This document shows positions 1 to 7,519 of a DNA stretch of 23,390 nucleotides, piece by piece (position 1 is the stretch's first letter; every line of letters starts with the position of its first letter). Made by a program: the position numbers and the translations under genes. This DNA is from JANNWF01 sp041675805 (GTDB taxonomy: Bacteria > Pseudomonadota > Gammaproteobacteria > Xanthomonadales > Xanthomonadaceae): positions 1-23,390 of the forward strand of contig JBAYTD010000030.1 in assembly GCA_041675805.1 (NCBI GenBank). The letters are read 5' to 3'. Below the pieces are notes generated by a model. It saw only the letters and a list, made by a program, of their open reading frames with translations, did no database searches and had not been told where the DNA came from.

Positions 1-133
1 CGTTCAGCAGCCGAGCCGGCGACAGGTCGCCGCCCCAGGCGAGCAGGCCGTCCGGCTCGGCCAGCGCGTCGGCGGCGGGCGGGAAGGGTGCCAGCGGATC
101 AGCCGGCAGGCGCGGCAGTCGGATCGTCATCAT
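1..133 (-). CDS. aat: Leucyl/phenylalanyl-tRNA–protein transferase (N-terminal part, runs off the left edge)
   Basis: Aat attaches Leu or Phe from aminoacyl-tRNA to proteins with basic N-termini, marking them for ClpS/ClpAP degradation in the cytoplasm. Only the first 44 codons are present. The translation contains ALAEPDGLLAWGGDLSPARL, which matches the family signature near the N-terminus (E. coli has REPNGLLALGGDLSPARL). Two adjacent ATG codons (131-133 and 128-130) could start it; neither has a clear Shine-Dalgarno sequence. The start lies inside the end of the upstream acetyltransferase gene (about 35 bases of overlap, different frame), so the two are probably translationally coupled. 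The order trxB–acetyltransferase–aat is what I expect in Xanthomonas relatives. The ORF is too short to stand out alone, but the signature is clear. Confidence 0.9.
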   Translation of the reverse strand, partial: MMTIRLPRLPADPLAPFPPAADALAEPDGLLAWGGDLSPARLLN

Positions 134-1262
134 GTCGATACGGGGAATGCGCCAGCAGGCGCTCGCGGTAGCCGGCCAGCCAGGTCGATTCGCGTGCCAG
201 CGACTCGGCGATGGCGGCACGAAAGCGCGGCTCGGCGATGAAATGGCGCGAATGCGTGGCCACCGGCAGGAAACCGCGGGCGATCTTGTGCTCGCCCTGC
301 GCGCCGGGCTGGAACACGCGCAGGCCGTGGGCGAGGCAGTAGTCGATGCCCTGGTAGTAGCAGGTCTCGAAGTGCAGGCCGGGCAGGTCGACCTCGCTGC
401 CCCAATAGCGGCCGTACAGGGTGTCGGTCGAGCGCAGGCACAGCGCGCCGGCCACCGGGCGGCCTTCGTGCTCGGCCAGGATCAGCAGCAGTTGACGCGG
501 CATCGTCTGCGCCAAATGGTGCAGGAAATCCAGCGTCAGCACCGGCAGGTTGCCCTTCTCCATGAAACTGCGGCAATAGAAGCCGTGCATGGCGGCGAGT
601 TCGGCCTCGCTGGCCTCGTCGCCATGCCGCCAGTACAGACGGATGCCGGCGCGGCGCACGGCGGCGCGTTCCTGGCGGATGTTCTTGCGCTTCTTCGCAC
701 TCAGCGCGGCGAGGAAATCATCGAAATCGCGCCAGCCGCGCTGATGCCAATGGAATTGCCAGTCGTGGCGCGGCAGCCATCGGTCGTCGGCATCGTCATC
801 GACGCTGGGCGCGTGGTCGAAATTGACGTGGGCGGAGGACAGCCCGAGGCGCAGTGTTTCCTCGCGCAGCGCGTCCAGACACAGGGCGCGCAGGCCGGCG
901 TCGCCGGCGGTCAAAAGTCGCGGGCCGGGCACCGGCGAGTAGGGCACGGCGCACAGCAGTTTGGGGTAGTAATCCAGCCCGTGCCGCCAATAGGCTTCGG
1001 CCCAGCCGTGGTCGAACACGAATTCGCCGTGCGAGTTGGATTTCAGGTAACAGGGCGCGGCGGCGAGCAGCCGCGCGTCGCGGTAGATCGCCAGGTGATG
1101 CGGCGTCCAGCCGCGCTGTGGGCGCAGGCAGTCGTGTCGCTCCAGTCCGTCGAGGAAGGCGTGGGCGAGGAACGGATCGTCGCCGCCGCGCAGTGCGTCC
1201 CACTGCGCGGCGTCGATCCCGGCCAGGCGCGGCAGGAAGCGGATGTCGATTCCCTCGCGCAT
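99..1262 (-). CDS. FemAB-like GNAT-fold acyltransferase (DUF482/COG3146 family)
   Basis: This 387-residue protein belongs to the family annotated as GNAT N-acetyltransferase or 'peptidoglycan biosynthesis/recognition' FemAB-like protein. Recognisable segments are an early HAFLDGLE stretch, a GEFVFDHGWAEAYWRHG stretch near residue 80, the basic AKKRKNIRQER segment in the middle, and a C-terminal FQPGAQGEHKIARGF segment followed by THSRHFI. These are typical landmarks of the family, and the length is normal. No signal peptide or membrane helix is visible, so it is probably cytoplasmic. It lies 26 bases after trxB and overlaps the start of aat, suggesting a trxB–acyltransferase–aat transcript. 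The substrate is unknown. A role near aminoacyl-tRNA metabolism is suggested only by the neighbour, so the family assignment is firm and the function is not. Confidence 0.85.
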   Translation of the reverse strand: MREGIDIRFLPRLAGIDAAQWDALRGGDDPFLAHAFLDGLERHDCLRPQRGWTPHHLAIYRDARLLAAAPCYLKSNSHGEFVFDHGWAEAYWRHGLDYYPKLLCAVPYSPVPGPRLLTAGDAGLRALCLDALREETLRLGLSSAHVNFDHAPSVDDDADDRWLPRHDWQFHWHQRGWRDFDDFLAALSAKKRKNIRQERAAVRRAGIRLYWRHGDEASEAELAAMHGFYCRSFMEKGNLPVLTLDFLHHLAQTMPRQLLLILAEHEGRPVAGALCLRSTDTLYGRYWGSEVDLPGLHFETCYYQGIDYCLAHGLRVFQPGAQGEHKIARGFLPVATHSRHFIAEPRFRAAIAESLARESTWLAGYRERLLAHSPYRHDDDPTAAPAG

Positions 1263-1288
1263 GCCCGCGCGCCCGCTGGCGGCGTCGC

Positions 1289-2248
1289 TCAGTGGCCGCC
1301 CTGGGCGTCGAGGAAGCGCTCGGCGTCCAGCGCCGCCATGCAGCCGAAGCCGGCCGAGGTGATCGCCTGGCGATAGACCTGGTCGGCGACGTCGCCGGCG
1401 GCGAACACGCCCGGCACCGAGGTGGCGGTGACGTTGCCTTCCAGTCCGCTGCGGATCTGGATGTAACCGTTCTTCATCGCCAACTGGCCCTCGAACAGGC
1501 TGGTATTGGGCGTGTGGCCGATGGCGACGAAGAAGCCCTGCACGGCGATCTCGCGGGCGCTGCCGTCCTGGGTGGAGCGCAGGCGCATGCCGGTGACGCC
1601 GGAGTCATCACCGAGCACCTCGTCCACGGTGTGATGCCAGAGCAGTTCGATCTTGCCGGCGGCGGCCTTGGCGAACAGCTTGTCCTGCATGATCTTTTCC
1701 GCCCGCAGGGTGTCGCGGCGATGCACCAGGTACACCTTGCGGGCGATGTTGGACAGGTACAGCGCTTCCTCCACGGCGGTGTTGCCGCCGCCGATCACGG
1801 CGACATCCTGATCGCGGAAGAAAAAGCCGTCGCAGGTGGCGCAGGCGGAGACGCCGCGGCCCATGAACTTCTGCTCGGACTCGATGCCGAGGTACTTGGC
1901 CGAGGCACCGGTGGCGATGATCACGGCGTCGGCGCTGTATTCGCCGGCGTCGCCCTTGAGTCGGAACGGCCGCTGCGACAGGTCGGCCTCGTTGATGTGG
2001 TCGAAGATGATCTCGGTCTCGAAGCGTTCGGCATGGGCCTGCATGCGCGTCATCAGGTCCGGTCCGGTCAGGCCGTGGGCGTCGCCGGGCCAGTTGTCGA
2101 CATCGGTGGTGGTGGTGAGCTGGCCGCCCTGCTGCATGCCGGTGATCAACACCGGCTTCAGGTTGGCGCGGGCGGCGTAGACGGCGGCGGCGTAGCCGGC
2201 CGGGCCGGAACCGAGGATCAGGACGTGGCAGTGCTTGGTGGCGCTCAT
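1289..2248 (-). CDS. trxB: Thioredoxin reductase (NADPH, FAD)
   Basis: TrxB passes electrons from NADPH through FAD to thioredoxin in the cytoplasm. The 319-residue product has the FAD-binding GSGPAG at residues 13-18, the redox-active CATC at 136-139 followed by DGFFF, and the NADPH-binding GGGNTAVEEA segment. Near the C-terminus is the second FAD motif, GVFAAGDVAD. The reading frame stays open 36 codons further upstream, but I chose ATG 2248. It gives the usual family length and the usual N-terminus (hydrophilic residues, then VLILGSGPAG), and an AGGAAG sequence lies about 11 bases before it. It diverges from ftsK across a 191-base gap. The acyltransferase and aat follow on the same strand with little spacing. 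Confidence 0.97.
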   Translation of the reverse strand: MSATKHCHVLILGSGPAGYAAAVYAARANLKPVLITGMQQGGQLTTTTDVDNWPGDAHGLTGPDLMTRMQAHAERFETEIIFDHINEADLSQRPFRLKGDAGEYSADAVIIATGASAKYLGIESEQKFMGRGVSACATCDGFFFRDQDVAVIGGGNTAVEEALYLSNIARKVYLVHRRDTLRAEKIMQDKLFAKAAAGKIELLWHHTVDEVLGDDSGVTGMRLRSTQDGSAREIAVQGFFVAIGHTPNTSLFEGQLAMKNGYIQIRSGLEGNVTATSVPGVFAAGDVADQVYRQAITSAGFGCMAALDAERFLDAQGGH

Positions 2249-2395
2249 GACGGGGTATGCTTCCTGGGGTCTGCGTCCGCCGTGCGCGGCGGGCGTGGGA
2301 GAGAATCCGACAATGCGGTGCGCGGCGGCATGAATCAAGGCTGCCTGCCGGCGCATGGCAACTCAAGCCTCGGTCAGATGTCGGAAATCAGGCAG

Positions 2396-2401
2396 TATAA
2401 T
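2396..2401 (+). promoter_or_regulatory. Probable -10 box of the ftsK promoter
   Basis: A perfect TATAAT lies 38 bases before the chosen ftsK start, in the divergent trxB–ftsK gap (2249-2439), a locally AT-richer stretch of a GC-rich window. No good -35 hexamer is found 16-18 bases upstream. The trxB promoter must lie in the same gap, but I could not place it. Confidence 0.5.
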
Positions 2402-2439
2402 CAGCAGCTAACTCCTTTTTTCTGACGTAATTTCTCGCA

Positions 2440-4755
2440 TTGGCGAATTCCGAAGCCCGCAAGTCCGTTGTCCCGCCCGTTCGCCGCCGGATGTGGTGGG
2501 AAAGTCTGGTGCTGTTGCTGGCACCGGTGTTCGTGTACCTGTTCGCCTGCCTGCTTAGCTACAGCGCGGATGATCCGAGCTGGTCGCATTCCGGCAGCGT
2601 CACCGGCAAGGTGGAGAATTTCGGCGGACTGTTCGGTGCCTGGTTCGCCGATTTCGCCCTGGCGTTCTGCGGAATCGCCGCCTACGGCATTCCGCTGCTG
2701 GGCGGGTTGCTGGCTTGGGTCTCGCTGCGCCGCGACGGCACCAGCGAAGACAACGGCCTGACGCCGGCACTGCGCCTGCTCGGCTGCGTCGGCCTGATGA
2801 TCGCGGCGGCCGGCCTGGCGGCCTTGCAGATGAGCGGCTGGGGCGGCGACCTGCCGGCCGGCTCCGGCGGCCTGCTCGGCCAGTGGATCGGCACCACGCT
2901 GACCCGCGCGTTCGGCTTCATGGGGGCCAGCCTGTTCCTGCTCGCCCTGCTGCTGGTGGCGATCACCTTGTCCACCGGGCTGTCCTGGTTCCGTCTGATG
3001 GATCGCCTCGGCGGCTGGGCGCTGGCCGCCATCGCCCTGTTGTCGCGTGGACGCCAGCGCGCCGATACCTGGCGCAGCGCGCGTCACGCCAAGGCCGAGC
3101 GCGAGGAAGTTCGCCGCGAGGACAGCGTCAAGCGGGCCAGACGCGAGCCGGTGCGGATCGAGCCGCAGGTGCCGCCGCCGGAGCGCAGCGAACGCGCCAG
3201 GCGCGAGCAGCAGATCCCGCTGTTCAGCGGCGTGCCGACCCGCGCCGGCACACCGCCGCTGTCCCTGCTGGACGATCCGCAGCCGCAGAGCGCCGGCTAC
3301 AGCGAGGAAACGCTCACCGCGCTGTCGCGGCAGATCGAGTTCAAGCTGAAGGACTTCCGCATCGATGCCCAGGTGGTCGGTGCCTATCCGGGGCCGGTCA
3401 TCACCCGCTTCGAGATCGAGCCGGCACCCGGCATCAAGGGCAGCCAGATCAGTTCGCTGGACAAGGACATCGCCCGCGGTCTGAGCGTGAAGTCGGTTCG
3501 CGTGGTCGACGTGATTCCCGGCAAGTCGGTGATCGGCCTGGAGATTCCCAACAGCAACCGGGAGATGATCTACCTCTCCGAGATCCTGCGCTCGCGCGAG
3601 TACGACAAGGTGCACAGCCCGCTGGCGCTGGCGCTGGGCAAGGACATCGGCGGCCGGCCGACGGTGACCGACCTCGCCCGCATGCCGCATTTGCTGGTCG
3701 CCGGCACCACCGGCTCGGGCAAGTCCGTCGCCGTCAACGCGATGGTGCTGAGCCTGCTCTACAAGAGCACCGCCGACGAAGTGCGGATGCTGATGATCGA
3801 CCCGAAAATGCTCGAGTTGTCGGTCTACGAAGGCATCCCGCACCTGCTCGCGCCGGTGGTCACCGACATGAAGGAGGCCGCCAACGGCCTGCGCTGGTGC
3901 GTGGCCGAGATGGAGCGCCGCTACAAGCTGATGTCGATGGTCGGCGTGCGCAACCTGGCCGGCTTCAATCGCAAGGTGAAGGAGGCTGCCGAGGCCGGCC
4001 AGCCGCTGATGGACCCGCTGTTCGTGCCCAACGAGACGCTGGACGCCGCGCCCGATCCGCTGGAAACGCTGCCCTACATCGTCGTCATCATCGACGAGTT
4101 CGCCGACATGATGATGATCGTCGGCAAGAAGGTGGAGGAGTTGATCGCCCGTCTGGCGCAGAAGGCGCGCGCCGCCGGCATTCATCTGATCCTCGCCACG
4201 CAGCGCCCGTCGGTGGACGTCATCACCGGCCTGATCAAGGCCAACATCCCGACCCGTATCGCCTTCCAGGTGTCGAGCAAGATCGACTCGCGCACCATCC
4301 TCGACCAGAGCGGCGCGGAAACCCTGCTCGGCCACGGCGACATGCTCTACCTGCCGCCGGGCACAGCCATGCCCGAGCGCGTGCACGGTGCCTTCGTCAG
4401 CGATGACGAGGTGCATCGCGTGGTGCAGCACCTGAAGGCGTCCTGTGACGGCCCGCAGTATTTCGACGGCGTGCTGGAGGACGTGCAGATGCTGGCCGAC
4501 GGTCAGATGATCGGTGCCACCGGGCTGCCGGAAGCCGGCGGCGCGGGCGACGAATCCGACGCCCTGTACGACCAGGCGGTCGCCATCGTCACCGAATCGA
4601 GGCGGGCATCGATTTCCGGCGTGCAGCGGCGGCTGAAGATCGGCTACAACCGCGCCGCTCGGCTGATCGAGGCGATGGAAGCGGCGGGTATCGTTTCCGC
4701 GCCGGAACACAACGGCGACCGCAAGGTGCTGGCACCGCCGCCGGTGCGTGGCTGA
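2440..4755 (+). CDS. ftsK: DNA translocase FtsK
   Basis: FtsK is a membrane-anchored hexameric DNA pump at the division septum. It moves chromosome ends and activates XerCD recombination at dif. The 771-residue protein has an N-terminal membrane domain of about four helices (residues 20-190) and a short charged linker (about 200-285). The motor follows, with Walker A GTTGSGKS at 422-429 and Walker B VVIIDEF around 548-554, then the LATQRPSVDVITG segment. The C-terminal winged-helix gamma domain (QRRLKIGYNRAARLIEAME) reads KOPS sequences. The linker is much shorter than in E. coli, as in many other bacteria. The start used is TTG at 2440, which has no obvious Shine-Dalgarno; the next in-frame ATG (RRRMWWES, residue 18) would remove only a basic leader. 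lolA follows on the same strand. Confidence 0.95.
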   Translation: MANSEARKSVVPPVRRRMWWESLVLLLAPVFVYLFACLLSYSADDPSWSHSGSVTGKVENFGGLFGAWFADFALAFCGIAAYGIPLLGGLLAWVSLRRDGTSEDNGLTPALRLLGCVGLMIAAAGLAALQMSGWGGDLPAGSGGLLGQWIGTTLTRAFGFMGASLFLLALLLVAITLSTGLSWFRLMDRLGGWALAAIALLSRGRQRADTWRSARHAKAEREEVRREDSVKRARREPVRIEPQVPPPERSERARREQQIPLFSGVPTRAGTPPLSLLDDPQPQSAGYSEETLTALSRQIEFKLKDFRIDAQVVGAYPGPVITRFEIEPAPGIKGSQISSLDKDIARGLSVKSVRVVDVIPGKSVIGLEIPNSNREMIYLSEILRSREYDKVHSPLALALGKDIGGRPTVTDLARMPHLLVAGTTGSGKSVAVNAMVLSLLYKSTADEVRMLMIDPKMLELSVYEGIPHLLAPVVTDMKEAANGLRWCVAEMERRYKLMSMVGVRNLAGFNRKVKEAAEAGQPLMDPLFVPNETLDAAPDPLETLPYIVVIIDEFADMMMIVGKKVEELIARLAQKARAAGIHLILATQRPSVDVITGLIKANIPTRIAFQVSSKIDSRTILDQSGAETLLGHGDMLYLPPGTAMPERVHGAFVSDDEVHRVVQHLKASCDGPQYFDGVLEDVQMLADGQMIGATGLPEAGGAGDESDALYDQAVAIVTESRRASISGVQRRLKIGYNRAARLIEAMEAAGIVSAPEHNGDRKVLAPPPVRG

Positions 4756-4838
4756 GCGCGGATTTCGCCGGGCCTGAGCGGCGCAGCGCGCAGCGCACAT
4801 TCATGCGCCGGCGGGCACACTCGCCGCGCGTTTCGCCC

Positions 4839-4846
4839 AAGGAGGT
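4839..4846 (+). promoter_or_regulatory. Strong ribosome binding site of lolA
   Basis: AAGGAGGT is a near-complete complement of the 16S rRNA tail and stands four bases before ATG 4851. It sets the lolA start and rules out the in-frame ATG at 4803, which would put a hydrophilic extension before the signal peptide. Confidence 0.85.
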
Positions 4847-4850
4847 GTCC

Positions 4851-5495
4851 ATGCGCCTGTTCCGTCTGCTCCTGCCGGCCCTGCTGGGCCTCGCCTGCGC
4901 CGCGCAGGCAGCCTCGCCGGTCGAGCGTTTCAATCAGGGCCTGCACGGCCTCGACGGCCGCTTCGTGCAGACCGTGTACGACGAACAGGGCGTCCTCCGC
5001 GAGCGCAGCGAGGGCAGCGTCTCGCTGGCCGCGCCGCGCCTGTTCCGCTGGGAATACGAGCAACCGTTCCCGCAGACCATCGTCGCCGACGGCGACCACG
5101 TCTGGATCCACGACCCCGATCTCGAACAGGTCAGCGTGCGTCGGCAGGCGCTGGAGGAACAGTCCAGCCCGCTGGCGGTACTGATCGATCCGGCCGAACT
5201 CGACCGTCAGTTCGACCGCGAAGATCTCGGCATGGCGGACGGCCTGCACTGGGTCCGCCTGACGCCGAAGCTGGACGATGGCGCGTTGACCGAATGCCGG
5301 ATCGGCTTCGATGGCGATGCGTTGGCGACCATGCTGCTGGTCGACCAACTCGGCCAGCGCACCGAGATCGCCTTCAGCCACTGGCGGCGCAACCCGCAGT
5401 TCGAACGCGACCACTTCCGCTTCGAGCCACCGCCGGGAACCGACGTGGTCGGCGAGCAGATCGAGCGCGTCGAGGTGCGGCCGCTGGCGGACTGA
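4851..5495 (+). CDS. lolA: Outer-membrane lipoprotein carrier protein LolA
   Basis: LolA is the periplasmic chaperone that accepts lipoproteins from LolCDE and hands them to LolB at the outer membrane. The 214-residue product has a signal peptide (basic MRLFR, then a leucine/alanine-rich core, probable cut after AAQA at about residue 20). The mature part starts with a helix and the LolA landmark GLDGRFVQTVYDEQG, then LFRWEYEQPFPQTIVADG and the VWIHDPDLEQV strand. Length and order fit LolA/COG2834. The start is fixed by an excellent Shine-Dalgarno. It lies 95 bases after ftsK. In Xanthomonas relatives this pair is usually followed by rarA (mgsA) and serS; here a diguanylate cyclase follows instead. 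Confidence 0.93.
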   Translation: MRLFRLLLPALLGLACAAQAASPVERFNQGLHGLDGRFVQTVYDEQGVLRERSEGSVSLAAPRLFRWEYEQPFPQTIVADGDHVWIHDPDLEQVSVRRQALEEQSSPLAVLIDPAELDRQFDREDLGMADGLHWVRLTPKLDDGALTECRIGFDGDALATMLLVDQLGQRTEIAFSHWRRNPQFERDHFRFEPPPGTDVVGEQIERVEVRPLAD

Positions 5496-5563
5496 TCGGC
5501 GGCGTTCGCGCGGTCTTCGCGCCGTCTATCCAGCCGTGTCTTGCAACGTGTAGGCTGGCGCGC

Positions 5564-5583
5564 GCGGGCGTTGCTCCGCCCGC
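5564..5583. repeat. GC-rich hairpin between lolA and the cyclase gene
   Basis: GCGGGCG (5564-5570) and CGCCCGC (5577-5583) form a perfect seven-base stem around a six-base loop. A short T-run (GGGTTTTCC) lies about 14 bases further on, too far for a classical intrinsic terminator. It could end the lolA transcript inefficiently, shape the leader of the next gene, or be a REP-like unit. Confidence 0.4.
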
Positions 5584-5610
5584 TACGGTCCAGAGGGTTT
5601 TCCGCGCACC

Positions 5611-7482
5611 ATGCAGACGGCAAGAAGGAGTTCCCGGCTCAATCGTGTGGCGGTGGCGATCGCCTGCATCGGCATCCTCGCCATCGTCGTCCACGACGAA
5701 TACTCCAACTGGAAACGCCGGGTCGCCGAGATCGAATCCAGCCTGCGCGAAACCACCACGTCCATCGTCCGCCGCGTCGACGACACCGTGCAATTGGCCG
5801 AGGTGGCGCTGGACGCCTTGCTGGCCGAGGTCGAGGCCGAGGAGCGCGCCGGCCGCGTGCCGGAACGCCTGGTCGACCTGATGCGCCGCCAGACCGGGCT
5901 GTCCGGGCGCTTCGGGGCGTTTTCGCTGTTCGGTGCCGATGGCCGGGTGCGGATGTCCTCGCATGAGGGCATGAACACCTCGGTGGACGTTTCCGACCGC
6001 GTCTATTTCCAGTATCACCGCGACCATCCGCAGGGCGGCACCTATATCGGCGCGCCGCTGCGCTCGCGCTTCGGCGATGGCTGGGTGATCACCGTGTCGC
6101 GCCGCCACGAGCACGCCGACGGCAGCTTCGGCGGGGTGATGGCGGCGGCCATCCCGATGCGCAGCATCATCGATTTCCTCGACGAGTTCGATGTCGGCGA
6201 GAAGGGCAGTTTCCTGGTCCTGCGCGGCGACGGCGTGCTGTTGCTGCGCATGCCCTTCGTCGACGAACTGGTCGGCATGGACGCCTCGTATTTCCGTTTG
6301 TTCGGCCAACTGACGGCGTCCGGACAGGGTGTCTACGAGTACCAGTCCGAGATCGACGGCGAGCCGCGCCTGGGTGCGTTCGAACGCAGCGCGCTGACCG
6401 GCCTCGTCGTGCAGACCGCGGTGTCGCGGCCGGAGCTGTTGGCCGATTGGCGGCGCGCGGCGCAGATTCGCTGGATGAGCTTCGCCTGCCTGTTGGCGCT
6501 GGGCCTGTTCGCGGCATGGCGCTGGATGCACCAGTCGCGGCTGCGTCGCCGCCGCGAGGCGGAACTGGCCTCGCGCGAGGCGGCCTTCCGCGTGCTGGCG
6601 GAATCTTCCGGCGACATGATCCAGCGCCTCGATGCGCAGGGCGTCTGGGAGTACGTGTCGCCGGCCGCGCACAGCCTGCTCGGCCTGCCGCCGGAGGAAC
6701 TGATCGGACGCAACATCCTCGACGGCCTCGATGCCGAGCAGGCGACGCGGGTCGGCGCGGTGCTGGACCGGCTGCTGGCCGGATCGCCCAGCGAATCGGT
6801 GGATTTCTCCACCCGCCACCGCGATGGCCGCACCGTGTGGCTGGAAGCGACGCTGAGCCGGATCCCGATCAGCGACGATTCCGAGCACGGCGGCGGCATC
6901 GTCGCGATCACCCATGACGTGACCCACCACAAGCTGGAGCAGGCATCGCTGGGCGAACTGGCCAGCACCGATCCGCTGACCGGTCTGGCCAATCGGCGCG
7001 TGTTCGACTGGCGCCTGCGCGGCATGGTCGGCAAGGCCGGCGAGCAGCACCGCGAGGCGTCGCTGGTGATCATGGACATCGACCGCTTCAAGCTGTTCAA
7101 CGACAGCCAGGGCCATGCCGCCGGCGACGTCTGCCTGCGCGCGGTGGCGCAGGCGGCAAAGTCCTGCGTGTCGCGCGCCGACGACTGCATCGCCCGCATC
7201 GGCGGCGAGGAGTTCGCCGTGCTGCTGCCGGACACCCGTGGCGAATCCGCCCGCCTGCTGGCCGAGCGCATCCGCGAAGCGGTGGCGGCGCTGCGCATCG
7301 CCCATCCGCCCAATCTGCCCTGGGCGCACGTCACCATCAGCCTCGGCGTGGCGACGCTACGTGCGGAAAGCCATGGCGCGGACCCGGTGGCGAGCCTGTT
7401 CGAGCGCGCCGACGCGGCGCTGTACCGGGCCAAGAACGCCGGGCGCAATCAGGTGGCGGTGGACGGCGTGCCGAGCGCCTGA
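5611..7482 (+). CDS. Membrane diguanylate cyclase with periplasmic Cache domain and PAS domain
   Basis: This 623-residue protein would make the second messenger cyclic di-GMP from GTP in response to a periplasmic ligand. A first membrane helix (about residues 12-29) is followed by a periplasmic dCache-like domain (about 30-285, with VSDRVYFQYHRDHPQGGTYIG and the GWVITVSRR strand). A second helix lies at about 288-308. A PAS domain follows (about 325-445, starting FRVLAESSGDMIQRLD), then a GGDEF domain. The cyclase signature is GGEEF at 531-535, TDPLTGLANRR begins near 453, and the first metal site is in MDIDRFKLFND. RADD at 522-525, five residues before GGEEF, is an intact RxxD inhibitory site, so product feedback is expected. 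It looks catalytically complete, with no EAL domain. It converges on parC with 37 bases between stop codons. Confidence 0.92.
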   Translation: MQTARRSSRLNRVAVAIACIGILAIVVHDEYSNWKRRVAEIESSLRETTTSIVRRVDDTVQLAEVALDALLAEVEAEERAGRVPERLVDLMRRQTGLSGRFGAFSLFGADGRVRMSSHEGMNTSVDVSDRVYFQYHRDHPQGGTYIGAPLRSRFGDGWVITVSRRHEHADGSFGGVMAAAIPMRSIIDFLDEFDVGEKGSFLVLRGDGVLLLRMPFVDELVGMDASYFRLFGQLTASGQGVYEYQSEIDGEPRLGAFERSALTGLVVQTAVSRPELLADWRRAAQIRWMSFACLLALGLFAAWRWMHQSRLRRRREAELASREAAFRVLAESSGDMIQRLDAQGVWEYVSPAAHSLLGLPPEELIGRNILDGLDAEQATRVGAVLDRLLAGSPSESVDFSTRHRDGRTVWLEATLSRIPISDDSEHGGGIVAITHDVTHHKLEQASLGELASTDPLTGLANRRVFDWRLRGMVGKAGEQHREASLVIMDIDRFKLFNDSQGHAAGDVCLRAVAQAAKSCVSRADDCIARIGGEEFAVLLPDTRGESARLLAERIREAVAALRIAHPPNLPWAHVTISLGVATLRAESHGADPVASLFERADAALYRAKNAGRNQVAVDGVPSA

Positions 7483-7519
7483 TCGCGGCCTCGCCCGACC
7501 GCCAGGTGTCTGGCCATCG

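Noticed and set aside
2401..4800. Long minus-strand open frame (799 codons) antisense to ftsK
   Set aside because: Same GC-driven artefact; composition is His/Gln/Ala/Arg-rich and no family resembles it, while the plus strand encodes a complete FtsK.
4803..4850. Earlier ATG as the lolA start
   Set aside because: It adds 16 hydrophilic residues ahead of a clear signal peptide and lacks a ribosome binding site, whereas ATG 4851 has an excellent one.
5374..7329. Minus-strand open frame (651 codons) antisense to the diguanylate cyclase
   Set aside because: Shadow frame with no domain; the sense strand has Cache, PAS and GGDEF landmarks.
7501..7514. GCCAG/CTGGC hairpin between the cyclase and parC stops as a bidirectional terminator
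   Set aside because: Only five base pairs and no T-run on either side; such stems are frequent by chance in GC-rich DNA.
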